NCBI RefSeq assembly: GCF_025854275.1
Contig: NZ_CP107567.1
Span: forward strand, 248,001-312,000
Length of the DNA: 64,000 bases
Direction: 5' to 3'
DNA from: Streptomyces peucetius
GTDB taxonomy: Bacteria > Actinomycetota > Actinomycetes > Streptomycetales > Streptomycetaceae
In this document: piece by piece, positions 1-10,550 of the stretch
Layout of the letters: every line of letters begins with the position of its first letter
Numbering within the stretch: position 1 is the stretch's first letter
Notes under the pieces: generated by a model
Seen by the model: only the letters and a program-made list of their open reading frames with translations
The model's database searches: none
Told to the model about the DNA's origin: nothing
Program-made: the position numbers and the translations under genes

Positions 1-1
1 G

Positions 2-1456
2 ACCTTCGCGGGTTTCGCCAACGCGGTCATGCCGCTGCAGATCGGCGCGCCGGACGTCGCCTTTCCCCGGCTGAACATGCTGTCGTTCTGGCTGTTCCTC
101 TTCGGAGGACTCATCGTGGTCAGCAGTCTGCTGACCCCGCAGGGCGCGGCCGACTTCGGCTGGACGGCCTACACACCACTCAGCGGCGACACACGTACCC
201 CCCAGGTGGGAGGAGACCTGTGGATCATGGGGCTGGCGCTGTCCGGGTTCGGCACCATCCTCGGCGCGGTCAACTTCATCACCACGATCATCGGCCTGCG
301 CATGCCGGGCATGACGATGTTCCGGATGCCGATCTTCACCTGGAACATCCTGCTGACCTCGGTGCTGGTCATCCTTGCTTTTCCCGTGCTGGCGGCCGCG
401 CTTCTGGTCCTGGAGGCGGACCGGCGCTTCGGTGCCCAGGTGTTCAGCCCGGAGCACGGCGGCGCGCTCCTGTGGCAGCACCTGTTCTGGTTCTTCGGGC
501 ACCCGGAGGTCTACATCATCGCGCTGCCGTTCTTCGGCATCATCACCGAGATCATCCCGGTCTTCTCCCGTAAGCCGATCTTCGGCTACATCGGGCTGGT
601 GGGCGCGACCCTCGCCATCACGGGGCTGTCCGTCACGGTGTGGGCGCACCACATGTTCGCGACCGGCGCGGTGCTGCTGCCGTTCTTCTCGTTCATGAGT
701 TTCCTGATCGCCGTGCCGACGGGCGTGAAGTTCTTCAACTGGATCGGCACCATGTGGAAGGGCTCGCTGTCGTTCGAGACGCCGATGCTGTGGTCGATCG
801 GCTTTCTGGTGACGTTCCTGTTCGGCGGCCTGACCGGCATCATCCTCGCCTCGCCGCCGCTGGACTTCCACGTCACCGACACCTACTTCGTCGTGGCCCA
901 CTTCCACTACGTCGTCTTCGGCACCGTGGTGTTCGCGATGTTCGCCGGCTTCCACTTCTGGTGGCCCAAGATGACCGGCACGATGCTCGACGAGCGCCTG
1001 GGCAAGATCCACTTCTGGACGCTGCTGGTCGGTTTCCACACGACCTTCCTCGTCCAGCACTGGCTCGGCGCCGAAGGCATGCCCCGCCGCTATGCCGACT
1101 ACCTCCACGCGGACGGCTTCACCACCCTCAACACCGTCTCCAGCATCGGGGCGTTCCTGCTGGGAGCGTCCACGCTGCCGTTCTTCTACAACGTATGGAA
1201 GACGGCCAGGACCGGGCGGCGCATCGACGTCGACGACCCATGGGGTTACGGGCGATCGCTGGAGTGGGCGACCTCGTGTCCGCCGCCGCGGCACAACTTC
1301 GTCACCCTTCCCCGTGTCCGCTCCGAGTCGCCGGCGTTCGACATGCATCATCCGGACATCGCACAACTGGACACAGCCGAGGACACCGGCCGTCGCGACG
1401 TCGTCGAGCCCGGCAAGGGGGTGGCTCCATTGACGGGCGAGGACGACGAGCACTGA
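2..1456 (+). CDS. ctaD: Cytochrome c oxidase subunit I, 5' truncated
   Basis: This is the catalytic subunit of the aa3-type terminal oxidase in the cytoplasmic membrane, which reduces oxygen to water while pumping protons. The reading frame is already open at the left edge, so the N-terminus lies outside the window; about 484 residues are visible of a usual length near 570. The heme-copper motifs are present: HPEVY with the cross-linked His/Tyr pair, the CuB histidines in WAHHMF, and the heme ligands in the AHFHYV segment. About ten membrane helices follow one another. The hydrophilic tail ending near the stop resembles actinobacterial ctaD paralogues. No other oxidase subunit gene follows, so it is probably a stand-alone extra copy; that last point is inference. 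Confidence 0.95.
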   Translation, partial: TFAGFANAVMPLQIGAPDVAFPRLNMLSFWLFLFGGLIVVSSLLTPQGAADFGWTAYTPLSGDTRTPQVGGDLWIMGLALSGFGTILGAVNFITTIIGLRMPGMTMFRMPIFTWNILLTSVLVILAFPVLAAALLVLEADRRFGAQVFSPEHGGALLWQHLFWFFGHPEVYIIALPFFGIITEIIPVFSRKPIFGYIGLVGATLAITGLSVTVWAHHMFATGAVLLPFFSFMSFLIAVPTGVKFFNWIGTMWKGSLSFETPMLWSIGFLVTFLFGGLTGIILASPPLDFHVTDTYFVVAHFHYVVFGTVVFAMFAGFHFWWPKMTGTMLDERLGKIHFWTLLVGFHTTFLVQHWLGAEGMPRRYADYLHADGFTTLNTVSSIGAFLLGASTLPFFYNVWKTARTGRRIDVDDPWGYGRSLEWATSCPPPRHNFVTLPRVRSESPAFDMHHPDIAQLDTAEDTGRRDVVEPGKGVAPLTGEDDEH

Positions 1457-1644
1457 CGGAGGCGCTGCCCCCTCCTGGACCGCGTCAGGCCCGCGCGGGA
1501 ACCGCGGGTGTGCGGCGACAGCTGCCGAGCGCGCATCGGCCTCACCATGGAAAATAGCACCGCAAAAGACGCATGAATGAGCATTCCACCCGGCGGTGGC
1601 CGAGCGACGACGGTGAGGACGCGGGGGCAGACAGGAAGGCGATC

Positions 1645-2670
1645 ATGGCGAGAGCGATCTGGACCGGAGTGCTGACCTTCGGGCTGGTGTCGGTGCCGGT
1701 GGGTCTCTACACGGCGACCGAGGACCACACCGTCCACTTCCACCAGCTGCAGCGGGGCACCGGTGACCGTGTCCGCTACAAGAGGGTGAACGAGCGCACC
1801 GGGAAGGAGGTCGACAGCGCCGACATCGTGAAGGGCTACGACATCGGCGACGGCGAGTACGTGGTGGTCGAGCCGGAGGAGCTCGAGGAGATCGCCCCGG
1901 GCAAGTCGCGGGTGATCGACATGGCGGGCTTCGTCGACCTCGACGAGGTGGAGCCGGTCTTCTTCGACCGCACGTACTACGTCGCACCGCAGGACAAGGA
2001 ATACCTGAAGGTGTACGAGCTGCTGCGCGCCGCTCTGCAGAAGTCGCAGAAGGCCGGCATCGCCACCCTCACCATGCGCAACAAGGAGTACCTCACCGCG
2101 CTCCGCGCCCAGGACGAGGTGCTGGTCCTGCACACCATGCACTGGGCCGACGAGGTGCGCGACCCCCGGCAGGAACTCGGCCTCCTGCCCGACCGGCGCA
2201 CCAGGACCGGCGGCAGGGAACTCGACACCGCGCAGCAGCTGATCGACGCGCTGAGCATGGAGTGGAACCCGGACGACTTCCACGACACCACCGAAGAGCG
2301 CGTCCAGGCACTCGTCGACGCCAAGCGCGAGGGCCGGGAGATCGTCGAGGAGGCCGGACCGCCGGCGGCCACCAACGTGATCGACCTGATGGAGGCGCTG
2401 CAGAGCAGCGTCGAACGCGCCCGCTCGAAGGGCACCGGCAAGCGCGCCCGGCCGGCGGGCGAGCTGAGGCGGCTGCCCTCCCGCGAGGGTGACAAGGAAC
2501 GGACCGGAAAGCGCCGAGGAACGAAGAAGGCCGGGGGCGAGAAGGATCTGGAGAGCCTGACCAAGAAGGAGCTCTACGAGCTCGCCTCCGGCCAAGGCAT
2601 CGAGGGCCGCTCGAAGATGACCCGGGAGCAGCTGGTCAAGGCGCTCAGGGCCAAGGCCCACGCGGCGTGA
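1645..2670 (+). CDS. ku: Ku DNA end-binding protein
   Basis: Bacterial Ku is a homodimeric ring that binds double-strand break ends and recruits the ligase for non-homologous end joining. The ATG at 1645 is chosen because AGGAAGG lies just upstream and the protein then begins MARAIWTGVLTFGLVSVPV, the normal Ku N-terminus; an in-frame ATG at 1573 would add 24 residues with no family counterpart. The core beta-barrel/bridge spans about residues 1-260. A basic Lys/Arg-rich tail follows, ending in a small helical segment (LTKKELYELA...) that resembles a SAP/Rho-N-like DNA-binding extension. No ligD-type ligase is adjacent, although an NAD-dependent ligase lies at 54.6-56.8 kb. The product is 341 residues. 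Confidence 0.95.
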   Translation: MARAIWTGVLTFGLVSVPVGLYTATEDHTVHFHQLQRGTGDRVRYKRVNERTGKEVDSADIVKGYDIGDGEYVVVEPEELEEIAPGKSRVIDMAGFVDLDEVEPVFFDRTYYVAPQDKEYLKVYELLRAALQKSQKAGIATLTMRNKEYLTALRAQDEVLVLHTMHWADEVRDPRQELGLLPDRRTRTGGRELDTAQQLIDALSMEWNPDDFHDTTEERVQALVDAKREGREIVEEAGPPAATNVIDLMEALQSSVERARSKGTGKRARPAGELRRLPSREGDKERTGKRRGTKKAGGEKDLESLTKKELYELASGQGIEGRSKMTREQLVKALRAKAHAA

Positions 2671-2847
2671 GACCGACGCCCCGGGCCCGGCCGGCGCCCG
2701 GCCCCGCATCGCCGCCCTTCCCCCGGGCCTCGCAGCACGGAGCCACCGGGCGGCCGTGCCACCGGCCTCCTCTCCGCCGGCCGGCCGGTGCCGTACGTGT
2801 CCAAAAATGCGTTTCAGGCGGTGCGTGAAGCGCCTTACCGTGGCGCG

Positions 2848-3381
2848 GTGACGACACAGATGATCATTCTCAACGGTGGTTCCAGCTCGGGGAAGTCCGG
2901 GATCGTCCGGTGCCTGCAGGCCGTACTCCCGGATCCCTGGCTGGCGTTCGGCTGCGACTCGTTCGTCGACGCCATGCCCGCGAAGATGCAGGCCTCGGAC
3001 GGGGGCATCCGCATCGCTGCGGACGGCGGGGTGAGCGTCGGGGCGGACTTCCGGGCGCTGGAGGCGGCCTGGACGGACGGCATCGTGGCGATGGCCCGGG
3101 CAGGAGCCAGGGTCGTCGTCGATGACGTCTTCCTCGGCGGGGCGGCGTCCCAGCAGCGGTGGCGGAAGGCTCTGGGCGGGGTGACCGTGTTGTGGGTCGG
3201 CGTCAGATGTGACAGCGCGGTCGCCGCAGGCCGTGAGGTCGCACGAGGAGACCGCGTCCACGGGATGGCCGCGTCGCAGGCGGATGCGGTGCACCAGGGA
3301 GTGTTCTACGACCTGGAGGTGGACACGACGCACACCGAGTCCCTGGTGTGCGCGCGGACCATCGCCGCCCACGTCAGCTGA
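2848..3381 (+). CDS. Chloramphenicol 3-O-phosphotransferase-like kinase
   Basis: The 177-residue product matches the CPT family of Streptomyces venezuelae in length and order of motifs: a Walker A loop GGSSSGKS at residues 10-17, then FGCDS with Asp37, the position of the catalytic Asp in CPT, then DDVFLGGAA and a basic ARGDR segment. CPT phosphorylates the primary hydroxyl of chloramphenicol and inactivates it. The GTG at 2848 gives the family N-terminus; ATG 2860 is an alternative. The gene stands alone, convergent with the DUF3618 gene downstream. No chloramphenicol biosynthesis genes are nearby, so the substrate could be another hydroxylated metabolite. Family assignment is secure, substrate inferred. 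Confidence 0.9.
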   Translation: MTTQMIILNGGSSSGKSGIVRCLQAVLPDPWLAFGCDSFVDAMPAKMQASDGGIRIAADGGVSVGADFRALEAAWTDGIVAMARAGARVVVDDVFLGGAASQQRWRKALGGVTVLWVGVRCDSAVAAGREVARGDRVHGMAASQADAVHQGVFYDLEVDTTHTESLVCARTIAAHVS

Positions 3382-3428
3382 TCGGCCCGTCCGGATCGGC
3401 CCGTCCCGGATGGGCCTGGAGGCCGGAA

Positions 3429-3806
3429 TCATCGCCTGGCCCGCTTCCTGCAGAGCAGCACGGTGACCGTGGCGGTGACCGCGGCCAGCGCGGCAAGGAC
3501 GAGGAGACGGTGGTCGTTCACCGTGCCGGCCGCGTGCGCGGCTTTGTCGCGTACGGGCTCGGGCGTCCTGTCGCGTGCCACTTGCAGCGCGTGCGCCGTC
3601 GTGTCGTGGACCTGCTGTCTGACCTCCGCCCCCTTGTGCTGGGCCTGGGTCCTGGTCTCGGCCAGTTTGTGCTGGGCCTGAGCCTTCACGTCCGCCTTGG
3701 CGGCCAGTGCTTCGACCGTGTGCGCGAGCTCTTCGCGGGTGGCCCGGGCCTGCTCGCGCAGCTCCTCGGGAGTGGGGTCCTGTCCACGGGGGCCGTTGTC
3801 GGTCAT
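3429..3806 (-). CDS. DUF3618 domain protein
   Basis: A 125-residue protein whose N-terminal half carries the DUF3618 signature (TREELAHTVEALAAKADVKA, about residues 22-41). A long charged, Gln/Ala/Thr-rich helical stretch follows, then one C-terminal membrane helix (LLVLAALAAVTATVTVLL) and a basic tail, as expected of a membrane-anchored helical rod. Its start overlaps the stop of the upstream holin-family gene by ATGA, so the two are translationally coupled. The same pair recurs at 37.6-38.7 kb. Actinobacterial DUF3618 proteins are often found next to holin-family proteins and stress genes; the biochemical role is unknown. Confidence 0.85.
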   Translation of the reverse strand: MTDNGPRGQDPTPEELREQARATREELAHTVEALAAKADVKAQAQHKLAETRTQAQHKGAEVRQQVHDTTAHALQVARDRTPEPVRDKAAHAAGTVNDHRLLVLAALAAVTATVTVLLCRKRARR

Positions 3807-4219
3807 CGGTGTGCGCTTTCCTTGATCTGGGCGATGTCGGCCTTGACGTTGTCGACGGTCTGCTGGGGTGCGGGCGGGGTGCCCCGGTCGATCTGCTTCT
3901 TGCCGGCTACGGCAAGGACGCCGGCCACCGCGCAGAGCACGGCCGTGACCACAAGGGCGGACAGCCACAGCGGCCAGACGAGATCGAGCGCGATGATGGC
4001 GGTCGCCACGACAGCCTGCAGCGCGAGGACGGCGACGAGACCGGCGCCGCCGAACAGGCCGCCGCCCAGCCCGAACCGCTTACCCTTCTGCTTCATCTCC
4101 GCCTGCGCCAGGCGCATTTCCTGACGCAGCAGCTGGGAGATCTGCTCGGACGCCTGCTTGACCAGCTCCCCCACCGATTCGTCCCGGTGACGGGGCGGGG
4201 TTTCCGGTGACCTGTCCAT
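3803..4219 (-). CDS. Phage holin family (superfamily III type) membrane protein
   Basis: A 138-residue protein with the pattern of the actinobacterial family annotated phage_holin_3_6: an amphipathic N-terminus (SVGELVKQASEQISQLLRQE, about residues 15-34) followed by a glycine-rich turn, two transmembrane helices (about 50-75 and 80-108), and a charged C-terminus containing the recurring PQQTVDNVKADI segment. There is no lysis cassette or phage gene nearby, so the holin label describes family resemblance, not lysis. It is first in a coupled pair with the DUF3618 gene. A plausible role is in envelope organisation under stress. The ATG at 4219 is preceded by GAAGGGCAGGAAA. Confidence 0.85.
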   Translation of the reverse strand: MDRSPETPPRHRDESVGELVKQASEQISQLLRQEMRLAQAEMKQKGKRFGLGGGLFGGAGLVAVLALQAVVATAIIALDLVWPLWLSALVVTAVLCAVAGVLAVAGKKQIDRGTPPAPQQTVDNVKADIAQIKESAHR

Positions 4220-4326
4220 GGTTTCCTGCCCTTCTCCGCTCGCGGGTGAGCTGCGGATGCGTCGTGTTCCGCTCGGGTGCCGTACCGGTTCCCCCGGTTG
4301 TGCCGGGCGCATGCCTGCCGGCCCTG

Positions 4327-5403
4327 TCAGCCGTCGTCACGACCTGCGGGACCGGGGCCGGTCTCCCCCATGGCGCTGCGGTCCTCGGCGGTCCACTTGC
4401 GGGTGTCCCGGGGTTCGACGTACGGCTCCTCCCGGCGGGGGTGCCCCCCGATGATGGCCCGCTCCCTGGCCAGTTCCGCGTCGAACTCCAGGCCGAGCAG
4501 GATCGCAAGGTTGGTGATCCACAGCCAGACGAGGAAGATGATGACGCCGGCCAGGGTGCCGTAGGTCTTGTTGTAGGAACCGAAGTTGGCCACGTAGACC
4601 GCGAAGCCGGCGGAGGCCACCATCCAGATCAGCAGCGCCAGCAGACTGCCCGGGGAAACGAACTTGAAACCACGGCCCCTGGCGTTCGGTGCCGCCCAGT
4701 ACAGGATCGCCAGCATGATCGTGACCAGCAGGACCAGTACGGGCCATTTCGCGATCGACCAGACCGTCAGGGCGCTGTCTCCGATGCCCAGGGCGGTGCC
4801 GATCTGACGGGCGATGCCGCCGGTGAGTACGACGATCAGGGCGCTGACGCATGCCAGGACCACCAGCGTCAGGGTCAGTCCGACGCGTACGGGAAGTACT
4901 TTCCACACCGGCCTGCCCTCGGGCAGGTCGTAGACGACGTTGGACGTCCGGATGAACGCCGCCACATAGCCGGACGCCGACCACAGCGCGCCCAGCAGGC
5001 CGACGAGCGCCAGGACGGAGCCGACCCCGGCGCTGCCCTGCAGCTGAGTCACCGCGTTGGTGAGCACGTCACGGGCCGCGCCCGGCGCGAGCTTCTGGAT
5101 GTTGTTCAGGACGGACTGCGTGGCCGAGCTGCCGGCGATCCCGAGCAGCGAGATCAGGACGAGCAGCGCGGGGAACAGGGCCAGGATCCCGTAGTAGGTC
5201 AGGCCCGCCGCCCGGTCGGTGAGCTCGTCCCGCTTGAACTCCTTGAGCGTGCGTTTCAGCACCGCCACCCACGACGCCTTGCCCATCTCCGTCGGCGTGT
5301 CAGGCGCATCTCGCTCCGCTTGCGGGCTCGGGCCGGTCTCCCGTTCGGTGCGGCGGGCTCGGTGCGCGTCGCCCGGGTGCTCACTGCTGTGTTCGTTGGA
5401 CAT
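4327..5403 (-). CDS. YihY/BrkB family inner-membrane protein
   Basis: The 358-residue product has a long polar N-terminus, then the YihY/virulence factor BrkB core: KEFKRDELTDRAAGLTYYGI (about 67-86), six membrane helices, and the conserved YNKTYGTLAGVI motif before the last helices. The C-terminus is an acidic/basic soluble tail. The family was once called ribonuclease BN in error; the function is unresolved, with transport or envelope roles proposed. It lies upstream of, and in line with, the holin-family and DUF3618 genes, suggesting a membrane-stress cluster. The ATG at 5403 fits family N-termini but lacks a clear ribosome binding site. Confidence 0.9.
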   Translation of the reverse strand: MSNEHSSEHPGDAHRARRTERETGPSPQAERDAPDTPTEMGKASWVAVLKRTLKEFKRDELTDRAAGLTYYGILALFPALLVLISLLGIAGSSATQSVLNNIQKLAPGAARDVLTNAVTQLQGSAGVGSVLALVGLLGALWSASGYVAAFIRTSNVVYDLPEGRPVWKVLPVRVGLTLTLVVLACVSALIVVLTGGIARQIGTALGIGDSALTVWSIAKWPVLVLLVTIMLAILYWAAPNARGRGFKFVSPGSLLALLIWMVASAGFAVYVANFGSYNKTYGTLAGVIIFLVWLWITNLAILLGLEFDAELARERAIIGGHPRREEPYVEPRDTRKWTAEDRSAMGETGPGPAGRDDG

Positions 5404-5604
5404 GGGACCCGGGTAACCGGCATGATCCCGTCCACGCCAGTTTTGCGCCGATTTCATTCAGAGGGAGTACTGGCGCGACTCCTCGGCACCCGGCCCCGGG
5501 CAGGTCCGCGGGTGTTCACGCGGTCCTGCCCGGCGGGGCCGGTGCGACCTCCCGACCCGCGGCCGGCGGAGCCAGGGGCATCCTCGGCGGTACGGCGGTA
5601 CGGC

Positions 5605-6395
5605 TCAGGCGTATGCCGGCTGCCCCGGCCCCGGCACGTTGCGGAAGCGGAACGGCTCCGGCTCGCGGCCCGCCTGGACGAACCAGCACTCACCGGTGTC
5701 GTCGCCGGTGACGATGCGCAGCACCGTGTCGGCGACCACCTCCGCGGGGATGACCGGCATCCCCTGCGCGGAGAGCATGTCGCGCAGCGGGTCGATGATC
5801 CGTGACTCGGCGAAGCCCGGGCAGATCGCGTTGAACCGGATGCCGTCGGGGGCCAGCGCGGGCCCCAGTGAACGTGCGAGGCCCACCACGGCGTGCTTGT
5901 TGGCCCCGTACAGCGGGTCGAGCGGTACCGAGGCCAGGCCGGCCAGGGACGCGGTCGCCACGATCGACCCACCGCCGCGGGCCCGCAACGCCGGCAGGAC
6001 GGCATGGGTGCCGAAGACGACGCCGTCGAGATTGGCGCCCATGGCGCGACGGTAGCGTGCCAGGTCGAAGTCGTCGGCGACCCCGCAGCCCGTCGCCACC
6101 CCCGCGTTCAGGAACGCGATGTCGACACCGCCGCAGCGTTCGACGGCGAAGTCCACCAGGGCACGGTTCGCGTCGAGGTCGGAGACGTCGCACGTCCGGA
6201 AGCTGCCGCCGACGAGGTCGGCCACCTCCCGGCCGCCCTCCACGTCGAGGTCGGCGACGACCACCTCGGCGCCCGCCGCGGCGAGCGCCAGCGCGGTGGC
6301 CCTGCCCAGCCCGCCGGCACCGCCGGTGACGATCGCGACCTTGCCGTGCAGCGCTGCCGGTCCCCGCCCGCTCCCCGCGGCCCGGGCCTCGGCGG

Positions 6396-6399
<4 letters not shown>
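5605..6399 (-). CDS. SDR family NAD(P)-dependent oxidoreductase
   Basis: A 264-residue classical short-chain dehydrogenase/reductase. The dinucleotide-binding loop TGGAGGLG is at residues 25-32, Asp50 after the second strand (VVADLDV) suggests NAD preference, LNAG is at 97-100, and the catalytic Ser151, Tyr164 and Lys168 (YGANK) are in place. Its ATG overlaps the stop of the upstream MDR gene by ATGA, so both are probably made from one transcript. The tail after residue 240 (WFVQAGREPEPFRFRNVPGP) is common in actinobacterial SDRs of unknown substrate. The pairing with a CurA-like enone/ketone reductase suggests detoxification or catabolism of a carbonyl compound. Confidence 0.92.
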
Positions 6400-7403
<1,004 letters not shown>

Positions 7404-7436
7404 GAAGCCTCCTGTCGTCCATGAACCCCCTGACCA

Positions 7437-7452
7437 TACCGACCAGTAGGTA
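7437..7452. promoter_or_regulatory. TetR-type palindromic operator candidate
   Basis: TACCGACCAGTAGGTA fits the symmetric pattern TACCNACNNGTNGGTA, a form commonly bound by TetR-family repressors in actinobacteria. It lies 34 bases before the MDR start and overlaps TATGGT read on the minus strand, a possible -10. No TetR gene is in the window, so the regulator would be encoded elsewhere. Confidence 0.4.
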
Positions 7453-7592
7453 CGTCTGTGACTGTGAGGTGCGTCACGCACCTCTCTCCGGTGGAAACGC
7501 CGCCTCACTGCCCGCCCGCGATTTGCCAGCCCGCGATCGCGGTGCCTGTATGGAGCACAACGCAACACGCCGGCACCGGGACAGGGCACAGC

Positions 7593-8048
7593 ATGGGAAT
7601 CGACGAGACGGCGGAACGGGTGATCCCGTTCGCGTGCGAGCAGGTGGCGGCCTACGCGATGGACTGGCGGCACGATGCCGAATGGACCCAGGGCATCCGT
7701 GAGGCGACGCTGACACGGGAAGCCGACACCGGCGGGTTCGGGGTGGGCGCCGAGGTGACCCGTACCGCGTACTTCGTGGGCAAGCGGATCGACTACGTGC
7801 TGCGCGTGGCCGCGTACGAGCCGCCGACACTGTTGGACATGGTCTCCGTCGCGGGCCCGATGCCGATGCACGTCACGTACTCGTTCGCACCGCACGCGCG
7901 GGGCACACTCGCTCGCATCCGCGTCCGGGGCGACACGGCCAACTACTACCGCCCCGCCGCACCCCTGATGGCGCGGAAGGTCCGTTCCTCACTGGTCAAG
8001 GACCTGCGCGACCTGGAGCGGCAGCTCAGTACGACGCCACAGCGATGA
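7593..8048 (+). CDS. SRPBCC family protein (polyketide cyclase/dehydrase-like fold)
   Basis: A 151-residue single-domain protein with the START/SRPBCC pattern: an N-terminal strand (DETAERVIPF), an alpha helix containing YAMDWRHDAEW, a run of beta strands, and a long C-terminal helix (MARKVRSSLVKDLRDLERQL). This fold makes a deep cavity for a hydrophobic ligand. No catalytic residues can be assigned. It is divergent from the MDR/SDR pair, which raises the possibility that all three act on one small hydrophobic compound. ATG 7593 was chosen for the family N-terminus; the upstream frame to 7458 has no family resemblance and the ribosome binding site (ACAGGG) is weak. Confidence 0.8.
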   Translation: MGIDETAERVIPFACEQVAAYAMDWRHDAEWTQGIREATLTREADTGGFGVGAEVTRTAYFVGKRIDYVLRVAAYEPPTLLDMVSVAGPMPMHVTYSFAPHARGTLARIRVRGDTANYYRPAAPLMARKVRSSLVKDLRDLERQLSTTPQR

Positions 8049-8089
8049 AACACCGGCGGTCCGCATTCCGCGGGCGGGGCGTCCGCCGC

Positions 8090-8281
8090 TCAGGCACCGC
8101 CCGGAGGACGTCCGGGCCGGTAGACCAGTTCGATCAGGAACCCGACGATCACCATCCATCCGCCGGCGCCGAGGAGCCACACGGAGTGGGTGAGGAAGCC
8201 GCAGACCACCAGGACCGTCGCGGTCAGCGTGAGTGCGTGGACGACGCGCCGCACGCCGCGGTCGTTGTCAGCAGTCGTCAC
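8090..8281 (-). CDS. Small two-helix membrane protein, hypothetical
   Basis: A 63-residue product from the GTG at 8281. It has a short polar N-terminus followed by two hydrophobic segments (about residues 12-30 and 32-50) and a Pro/Gly/Arg-rich tail. GAGGGC precedes the start at a usable distance. I do not recognise the family. It is convergent with the SRPBCC gene and divergent from trkH. The hydrophobic pattern argues against chance, but the gene is short and lacks other support. Confidence 0.5.
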   Translation of the reverse strand: MTTADNDRGVRRVVHALTLTATVLVVCGFLTHSVWLLGAGGWMVIVGFLIELVYRPGRPPGGA

Positions 8282-8524
8282 ACGACTGCCCTCGAGCGCC
8301 CAGGGCACTGGTCTGCCGAGTTCACCGACGGCGTGGGCTGTTCGCGCGAAACGGTCACCGGGGTAACGGTAGGCCCCGCTCAGCGGCACGGCCGGGGGCT
8401 CGCGTCAGGGCTGCGTACAGGAGTGCGGCACTCGCGTAAGGACGGCGTCAGGGCCGCCCCCGACTGGCTATCGTCATCCCGTGCGAGTGATCGAAATGTA
8501 CCCGGGCGACACGACGGAGTCGCC

Positions 8525-9868
8525 GTGGTGAACCGGCGGTGGCCCCGCCCCCGGCATCCGGCACAGGTCGTCGTCGCGGGTTTCGCCACGGCGATCCTGG
8601 TGGGGGCCGGGCTGCTGATGCTTCCCGTGGCCAGAAGCGGCCCGGGCGGCGCGAGTCTGCTCGAGGCGCTGTTCACCTCGGTGTCGGCGGTGTGCGTGAC
8701 GGGCCTGGTCGTGGTGGACACACCCGCCTACTGGACCGGGTTCGGGCAAGTGGTGATCCTGGCTCTGATCCAGCTCGGCGGGCTGGGCATCATGACCTTC
8801 GCCTCCCTGCTGGTGGTGCTCGTCTCCCGCCGGATGGGGCTGCGTGCCCGGCTGACCGCGGCGGCCGAGACGAAAACACTGGGACTGGGCGAGGTCCGCT
8901 CCGTCATTTCCGGCGTGGTCAAGGTGAGCCTGCTGCTGGAAGCGCTCACGGCACTGGTGCTGACGCTGCGTTTCGGCCTCGGCTACGACAACTCATGGCC
9001 GCGGGCCCTGTGGCTGGGCGTCTTCCACGCCGTCTCGGCGTTCAACAACGCAGGCTTCGCGCTGTACTCCGACAGCCTGATGGGTTTCGTCACCGACCCG
9101 TGGATCTGCCTGCCGGTCGCGTGCGCCGTCATCGCCGGCGGCCTCGGGTTCCCGGTGCTCTTCGAGCTACGGCGCCGCTGGCGCAGGCCGCGGTCCTGGT
9201 CGCTGCACACCAAGATCGTGGTGTGTGCCAGCAGTGTCTTCCTGGTCGGTGGCAGCGTGTTCATCACCGCGATCGAATGGACCAACCCGGCGACCCTGGG
9301 CCCGCTGGACACACCGGGCAAGCTGCTGGCCGGCTTCTTCCAGGGAGTCATGCCCCGTACTGCAGGCTTCAACAGCATCGACACCGGCCAGATGAACCCG
9401 GCCAGCTGGCTCGGCATGGACGTCCTGATGTTCGTCGGCGGCGCCAGCGCCGGCACCGCCGGCGGCATCAAGGTCACCACATTCGCGGTGCTCTTCTTCG
9501 TCATGTACGCCGAAGTACGGGGCGAGAGCGCGGTCAACATCTTCCACCGGCGCCTGCACGGCGACACCCAGCGCCAGGCGCTGACCGTCGTCCTGCTCTC
9601 CGTGGCCGCCGTCGTCGGCTCCACGGTGGTTTTCATGGTCTTCACCGACATCAATCTCGACCGGTCGCTGTTCGAAGTCATCTCCGCGTTCGCCACCGTC
9701 GGACTGTCCACCGGCATCACGGCCGACCTGCCCGCCACCGAACAGGTGCTGCTGACCGCACTGATGTTCATCGGCCGGCTCGGCCCCATCACCGTGGCCT
9801 CCGCGCTCGCCCTGCGCCAGCGCGTCCGCATGTACGACCTTCCCGAGGAGCGACCCGTCATTGGCTAG
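8525..9868 (+). CDS. trkH: TrkH/KtrB-type potassium uptake channel subunit
   Basis: The 447-residue membrane subunit of a Trk/Ktr potassium transporter, built of four M1-P-M2 repeats. The four selectivity-filter loops can be seen: SVSAVCVTGL (about 52-61), HAVSAFNNAGF, MPRTAGFNSID and ISAFATVGLSTGI. Tandem GTG codons at 8525 and 8528 follow GGAG at 8516-8519; either may be used. The open frame runs back to 8045, but that upstream part is arginine/proline-rich with no family similarity and is not counted. The stop overlaps the start of the RCK-domain regulator, as is usual for Ktr systems. It imports potassium during turgor adjustment. Confidence 0.95.
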   Translation: MVNRRWPRPRHPAQVVVAGFATAILVGAGLLMLPVARSGPGGASLLEALFTSVSAVCVTGLVVVDTPAYWTGFGQVVILALIQLGGLGIMTFASLLVVLVSRRMGLRARLTAAAETKTLGLGEVRSVISGVVKVSLLLEALTALVLTLRFGLGYDNSWPRALWLGVFHAVSAFNNAGFALYSDSLMGFVTDPWICLPVACAVIAGGLGFPVLFELRRRWRRPRSWSLHTKIVVCASSVFLVGGSVFITAIEWTNPATLGPLDTPGKLLAGFFQGVMPRTAGFNSIDTGQMNPASWLGMDVLMFVGGASAGTAGGIKVTTFAVLFFVMYAEVRGESAVNIFHRRLHGDTQRQALTVVLLSVAAVVGSTVVFMVFTDINLDRSLFEVISAFATVGLSTGITADLPATEQVLLTALMFIGRLGPITVASALALRQRVRMYDLPEERPVIG

Positions 9869-10550
9869 GAACCGCAGTCCCAGAACACGCCGCATCACCC
9901 AGAGCGATTCCGTCGTGGTGATCGGCCTGGGCCGCTTCGGACGAGCCCTGGCCCTGGAACTCGTCGACGAGCACACCGAGGTCCTCGGCATCGACGAGGA
10001 CCCGGAGCTCGTCCAGCAGCTCTCGGGCACCCTCACCCACGTGGTGCGCGCCGACTCCACCAAGGAGGACGTGCTGCGTCAGCTGGCCGTCCACGAGTTC
10101 AACCGCGCCGTCGTCGCCATCGGCACCGACCTGGAGGCCAGCATCCTGACCGCCTCCCTGCTCGTCTCCTTCGGCATCCAGGACGTCTGGGCGAAGGCCA
10201 TCAGCGAGGCCCACGGCCGCATCCTCACGCAGATCGGAGTGCACCACGTCGTCTATCCCGAGCACGACATGGGCCAGCGCGTCGCCCATCTGGTCCGCGG
10301 ACGCATGCTCGACTACATCGAGTTCGAGGACGACTTCGCCATGGTGAAGACCACCCCGCCCACCGACATCATCGGCAGACGTCTCGCCGACAGCGCCGTC
10401 CGCACCCGCTACGGCCTGACCGTCGTGGCGATCAAGCGCCCCGGTGAAGGCTTCACCTACGCCACCCCCGAGACCGTCGTCCGAGCCGACGACACCATCA
10501 TCGTCGCCGGACGCACCCGAGAGACCGAACACTTCAGCGAACTCCAGTGA
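9861..10550 (+). CDS. trkA: TrkA/KtrA RCK-domain potassium channel regulator
   Basis: A 229-residue cytosolic gating ring subunit. The N-terminal RCK_N Rossmann domain has the nucleotide loop GLGRFG (residues 22-27) and an acidic residue in GIDEDPE at the end of the second strand. The RCK_C domain (about 145-225) ends in DDTIIVAGRTRETEHF. It starts with TTG at 9861 inside the end of trkH (8-base overlap), preceded by GAGGAG, so synthesis is coupled to the channel. The family binds ATP/ADP or NAD(H), and in some members cyclic di-AMP through RCK_C, to open or close the channel. Confidence 0.95.
   Translation: MARNRSPRTRRITQSDSVVVIGLGRFGRALALELVDEHTEVLGIDEDPELVQQLSGTLTHVVRADSTKEDVLRQLAVHEFNRAVVAIGTDLEASILTASLLVSFGIQDVWAKAISEAHGRILTQIGVHHVVYPEHDMGQRVAHLVRGRMLDYIEFEDDFAMVKTTPPTDIIGRRLADSAVRTRYGLTVVAIKRPGEGFTYATPETVVRADDTIIVAGRTRETEHFSELQ

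Noticed and set aside
1573..1644. Longer Ku start at 1573
   Set aside because: The extra 24 residues are not part of Ku and the ATG at 1645 has AGGAAGG at the correct distance.
3803..4219. Phage lysis module or prophage remnant suggested by the holin label
   Set aside because: No endolysin, integrase, terminase or structural gene is near either copy, and the family is a common chromosomal envelope protein in Streptomyces.
8045..8524. In-frame upstream extension of trkH
   Set aside because: The added 160 residues are Arg/Pro/His-rich with no similarity, and overlap a minus-strand membrane protein frame; GGAG precedes the GTG codons at 8525/8528.
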